Positions 14,363 through 14,573 of a stretch of 14,573 bases of DNA are shown piece by piece. Position numbers and translations under genes: made by a program. A model generated the notes under the pieces. The model had not been told where the DNA came from, did not search any database, and saw nothing but the letters and a program-made list of their open reading frames with translations. How positions within the stretch are numbered: position 1 is the first letter of the stretch; every line of letters begins with the position of its first letter. Source of the stretch: SYIM01 sp039800325 (GTDB lineage Bacteria > Pseudomonadota > Gammaproteobacteria > Burkholderiales > Burkholderiaceae_E); contig JBDLQY010000030.1 in NCBI GenBank assembly GCA_039800325.1, positions 1-14,573 on the forward strand, in the 5' to 3' direction.

Positions 14363-14462
14363 ATCGCGAGGGGCGCTGATGGTGGATGGTGAGCCGTAGC
14401 GCAGTCTGACCGTCGACCAATACAAAACCGCAGGTTCCGTCTGCGCCCCTCGCGATAGTTTT
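14363..14462 (+). terminator. Long GC-rich stem-loop, probable terminator of the late operon
   Basis: ATCGCGAGGGGCGC (14363-14376) pairs perfectly over 14 bases with GCGCCCCTCGCGAT (14443-14456). After one T-T mismatch, GATGG (14378-14382) pairs with CCGTC (14437-14441), one pair being G-T. This leaves an inner loop of 54 bases. AG and four T residues (14459-14462) follow the stem on the + strand, so it could terminate rightward transcription from the virion genes. The - strand flank (ATTAAACC) is a poorer U-tract. The loop is larger than usual for an intrinsic terminator, so a structured RNA or processing site is an alternative. Confidence 0.55.
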
Positions 14463-14468
14463 AGCTGG

Positions 14469-14573
14469 TCACTCTGTGGCCTGCAATCGCTTTCCGTTCT
14501 GGATCTTCTCAAGCGCACGTTCGATCGCCCGAGGGCTGCACGACCAGGTCGGTCTGGTCTTGGGCTGGAGCGT
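14469..14573 (-). CDS. Probable 3' end of a leftward gene, cut by the window edge
   Basis: On the - strand one frame is open from the window edge (14573) to a TGA at 14469-14471, giving 34 residues. They look like a natural soluble C-terminus: KTRPTWSCSPRAIERALEKI, then QNGKRLQATE. The RAIERALEKIQ helix is amphipathic, and 26 of 34 codons end in G or C, similar to the neighbouring genes. The stop lies just before the stem-loop, which suits convergent transcription. The piece is too short to assign a family. A small DNA-binding or regulatory protein is conceivable but unsupported. A competing - strand frame is Arg/Ser-rich and not protein-like. Confidence 0.4.
   Translation of the reverse strand, partial: TLQPKTRPTWSCSPRAIERALEKIQNGKRLQATE

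Larger units (their letters stand above)
14329..14573 (+). other. Non-coding end of the late block, with stem-loop
   Basis: After the last + strand stop there is no plausible + strand gene in these 245 bases (the ATG at 14379 gives only six codons). The stretch holds the long inverted repeat described separately (14363-14456) and, at its right end, the probable C-terminal coding part of a leftward gene. A short GATCG/CGATC pair (14330-14334/14345-14349) was also seen and is weak. Confidence 0.6.

Noticed and set aside
14363..14456. tRNA or tmRNA
   Set aside because: The hairpin CGCAG-GTTCCGT-CTGCG looks like a T-arm, but the loop is one base out of register with the TTCRANY consensus, and the outer stem is 14 bp rather than 7. 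No anticodon arm could be drawn.
14362..14573. Second - strand open frame through the stem-loop
   Set aside because: The product is Arg/Ser/Pro-rich and reads across the inverted repeat, so it is not protein-like. The competing frame ending at 14469 is more convincing.
1..14573. Hidden defence or anti-defence system
   Set aside because: Every + strand gene fits lysis or virion structure by motif or position. No nuclease, methylase, toxin-antitoxin or NTPase motif was seen on either strand.

Overview
This window reads as part of the late region of a tailed bacteriophage or prophage. It is most likely a short-tailed (podovirus-like) phage of a Gram-negative, probably alphaproteobacterial, aquatic host. 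The host inference rests on moderately high G+C, a holin of the kind first described with alphaproteobacterial gene transfer agents, a GH19 endolysin, and virion proteins that resemble those of uncultured marine podoviruses. No integrase, replication, capsid, portal or terminase gene is visible, so lifestyle and taxonomy cannot be settled here.

Layout. Thirteen genes lie tightly packed on the + strand from 42 to 14328, most overlapping by 1 or 4 bases (TGATG, TAATG, ATGA), which implies translational coupling. Region 1 (42-2269) is a lysis and small-membrane-protein block: three short membrane proteins, a GTA-type holin, a small basic protein, and a GH19 endolysin with a C-terminal peptidoglycan-binding domain. 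Region 2 (2270-2397) is the only sizeable gap inside the gene block and holds a strong sigma70-like promoter. Region 3 (2398-6303) encodes the tail base: a head-tail adaptor, a fibre-like appendage protein with repeated beta modules, a large nozzle-like beta protein with an inserted domain, and a small Trp-rich protein. Region 4 (6317-14328) holds four large proteins rich in Gly/Ala, Gln or coiled coil, best read as internal or ejection proteins. Region 5 (14329-14573) has no + strand gene. It holds a long GC-rich inverted repeat, probably a terminator, and at the edge the likely 3' end of a convergent - strand gene.

How it works together. Holin plus GH19 enzyme would release progeny. The adaptor, nozzle and fibre proteins would close the head and form the short tail. 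The large proteins of region 4 would be packaged and ejected to form a path across the host envelope. The order adaptor, nozzle, then large internal proteins matches T7-like phages in outline, though I see no T7-level sequence similarity.

The least ordinary features are in the large internal proteins. They share short motifs (an LKxxGG block and [FY]A[RQ]GG boxes), and one carries its own N-terminal motif a second time at residue 284 and contains a nearly perfect 60-bp tandem repeat. I found no clear sign of a defence system, CRISPR array, tRNA or insertion sequence.
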